A stretch of DNA of 64,000 nt from Tetracentron sinense (lineage: Eukaryota > Streptophyta > Magnoliopsida > Trochodendrales > Trochodendraceae). Position numbers and translations under genes: made by a program. The notes below the pieces were generated by a model. That model was not told the origin of the DNA, searched no databases, and was given only the letters and a program-made list of their open reading frames with translations. This document shows positions 63,547 through 64,000 of the stretch, piece after piece. Each line of letters opens with the position of its first letter. Within the stretch, counting starts at the first letter, position 1. The stretch spans positions 24,931,250-24,995,249 of the forward strand of contig CM026570.1 in NCBI GenBank assembly GCA_015143295.1, in the 5' to 3' direction.

Positions 63547-64000
63547 TGGTATCAGAGTCTTGGCTATGTTTCTCTTTGATTTTATCGTATAATCAAATTT
63601 TAATTATATCAAGATTACCTCCCCTATAAATTTCGACCACCCCCGTGATGAATCTTTTTTTATTCTTGATCACAACTTGATTATAAGATAATCATTAATA
63701 GGGTTAAGGGATTCCCCTCTAATTATTAAAGGAGTAATCAAGCCCTTTTAAATTAGTGTGATACTAATTTTGGTTTTGGATTTTTTCAAAACATCTTTTA
63801 ATTCAAATAGGGATAGACATTTAGAGATATATAAATCTGGTTATAGCCCTTAAGGATTTAGAGATCATTTTTAGATCATTAAATTAAATTATTTAATTTA
63901 TTCTGAGAGCCCCGGGCTAGCATAAATAATATATATTATATTGACCATGATAAATAATTATTATTTTATGTATTGGATGGGTTCCATAAATCATACCTCA
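63547..64000 (+). mobile_element. Start of Copia-type internal region (runs off the window)
   Basis: Begins with the primer-binding site and continues as AT-rich leader. No gag start is visible before the window ends. Confidence 0.5.

Overview
The window is nuclear DNA from a flowering plant with a large, repeat-rich genome. It holds one clearly intact host gene, which is plant-like in sequence with GT-AG introns. Everything around and inside that gene is plant transposon material: Copia and Gypsy LTR elements, L1-type LINEs (some with an RNase H domain), tRNA-like SINEs, hAT-type and other MITEs, and a CACTA-like end. The species cannot be named from the sequence.

The gene is a minus-strand Notchless homolog (NLE, the Rsa4 family of WD40 60S ribosome-assembly factors). 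I traced 13 exons from 60539 (ATG) down to 15432 (stop). All 12 introns are GT-AG, all phases join, and the product is 475 residues with no break. About 1.4 kb of coding sequence is spread over 45.1 kb. Five introns stayed small (81 to 256 bp, plus one of 561 bp). The others run from 1.5 to 10.5 kb and are filled with nested repeats. A telo-box (AAACCCTAA) lies about 120 bp upstream of the ATG, as in many plant ribosome-biogenesis genes. A SINE sits about 100 bp further out.

Layout. 1-15.2 kb is intergenic: a perfect-arm hairpin, two full-length copies of a SINE family with clean target duplications, a TRIM-like element, a 1.4 kb AT-rich higher-order tandem array, a 2.5 kb Gypsy solo LTR, a possible small unrecognised host gene near 10.2-10.8 kb, and a CACTA-like terminus next to a GC-rich block. 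15.4-60.5 kb is the NLE gene. Intron 9 holds a 5.9 kb Copia element with 5-bp target duplications. Introns 7, 5, 4, 3 and 1 hold L1 fragments in both orientations, cut by hAT-type MITEs, a Gypsy-type solo LTR and SINEs. 60.5-64 kb is the promoter side, with a SINE, a short MITE and, at the right edge, a Copia-type LTR followed by an initiator-tRNA primer-binding site that runs out of the window.

Many insertions can be ordered by nesting and by target duplications, so the introns record repeated insertion into a gene that kept its reading frame. No bacterial genes, CRISPR arrays, rRNA genes or free-standing tRNA genes were seen. I found no convincing new biological system. The most unusual items are the AT-rich array, the two SINE families with clear boundaries, the composition-mosaic Copia element and the unidentified small transcript-like locus.
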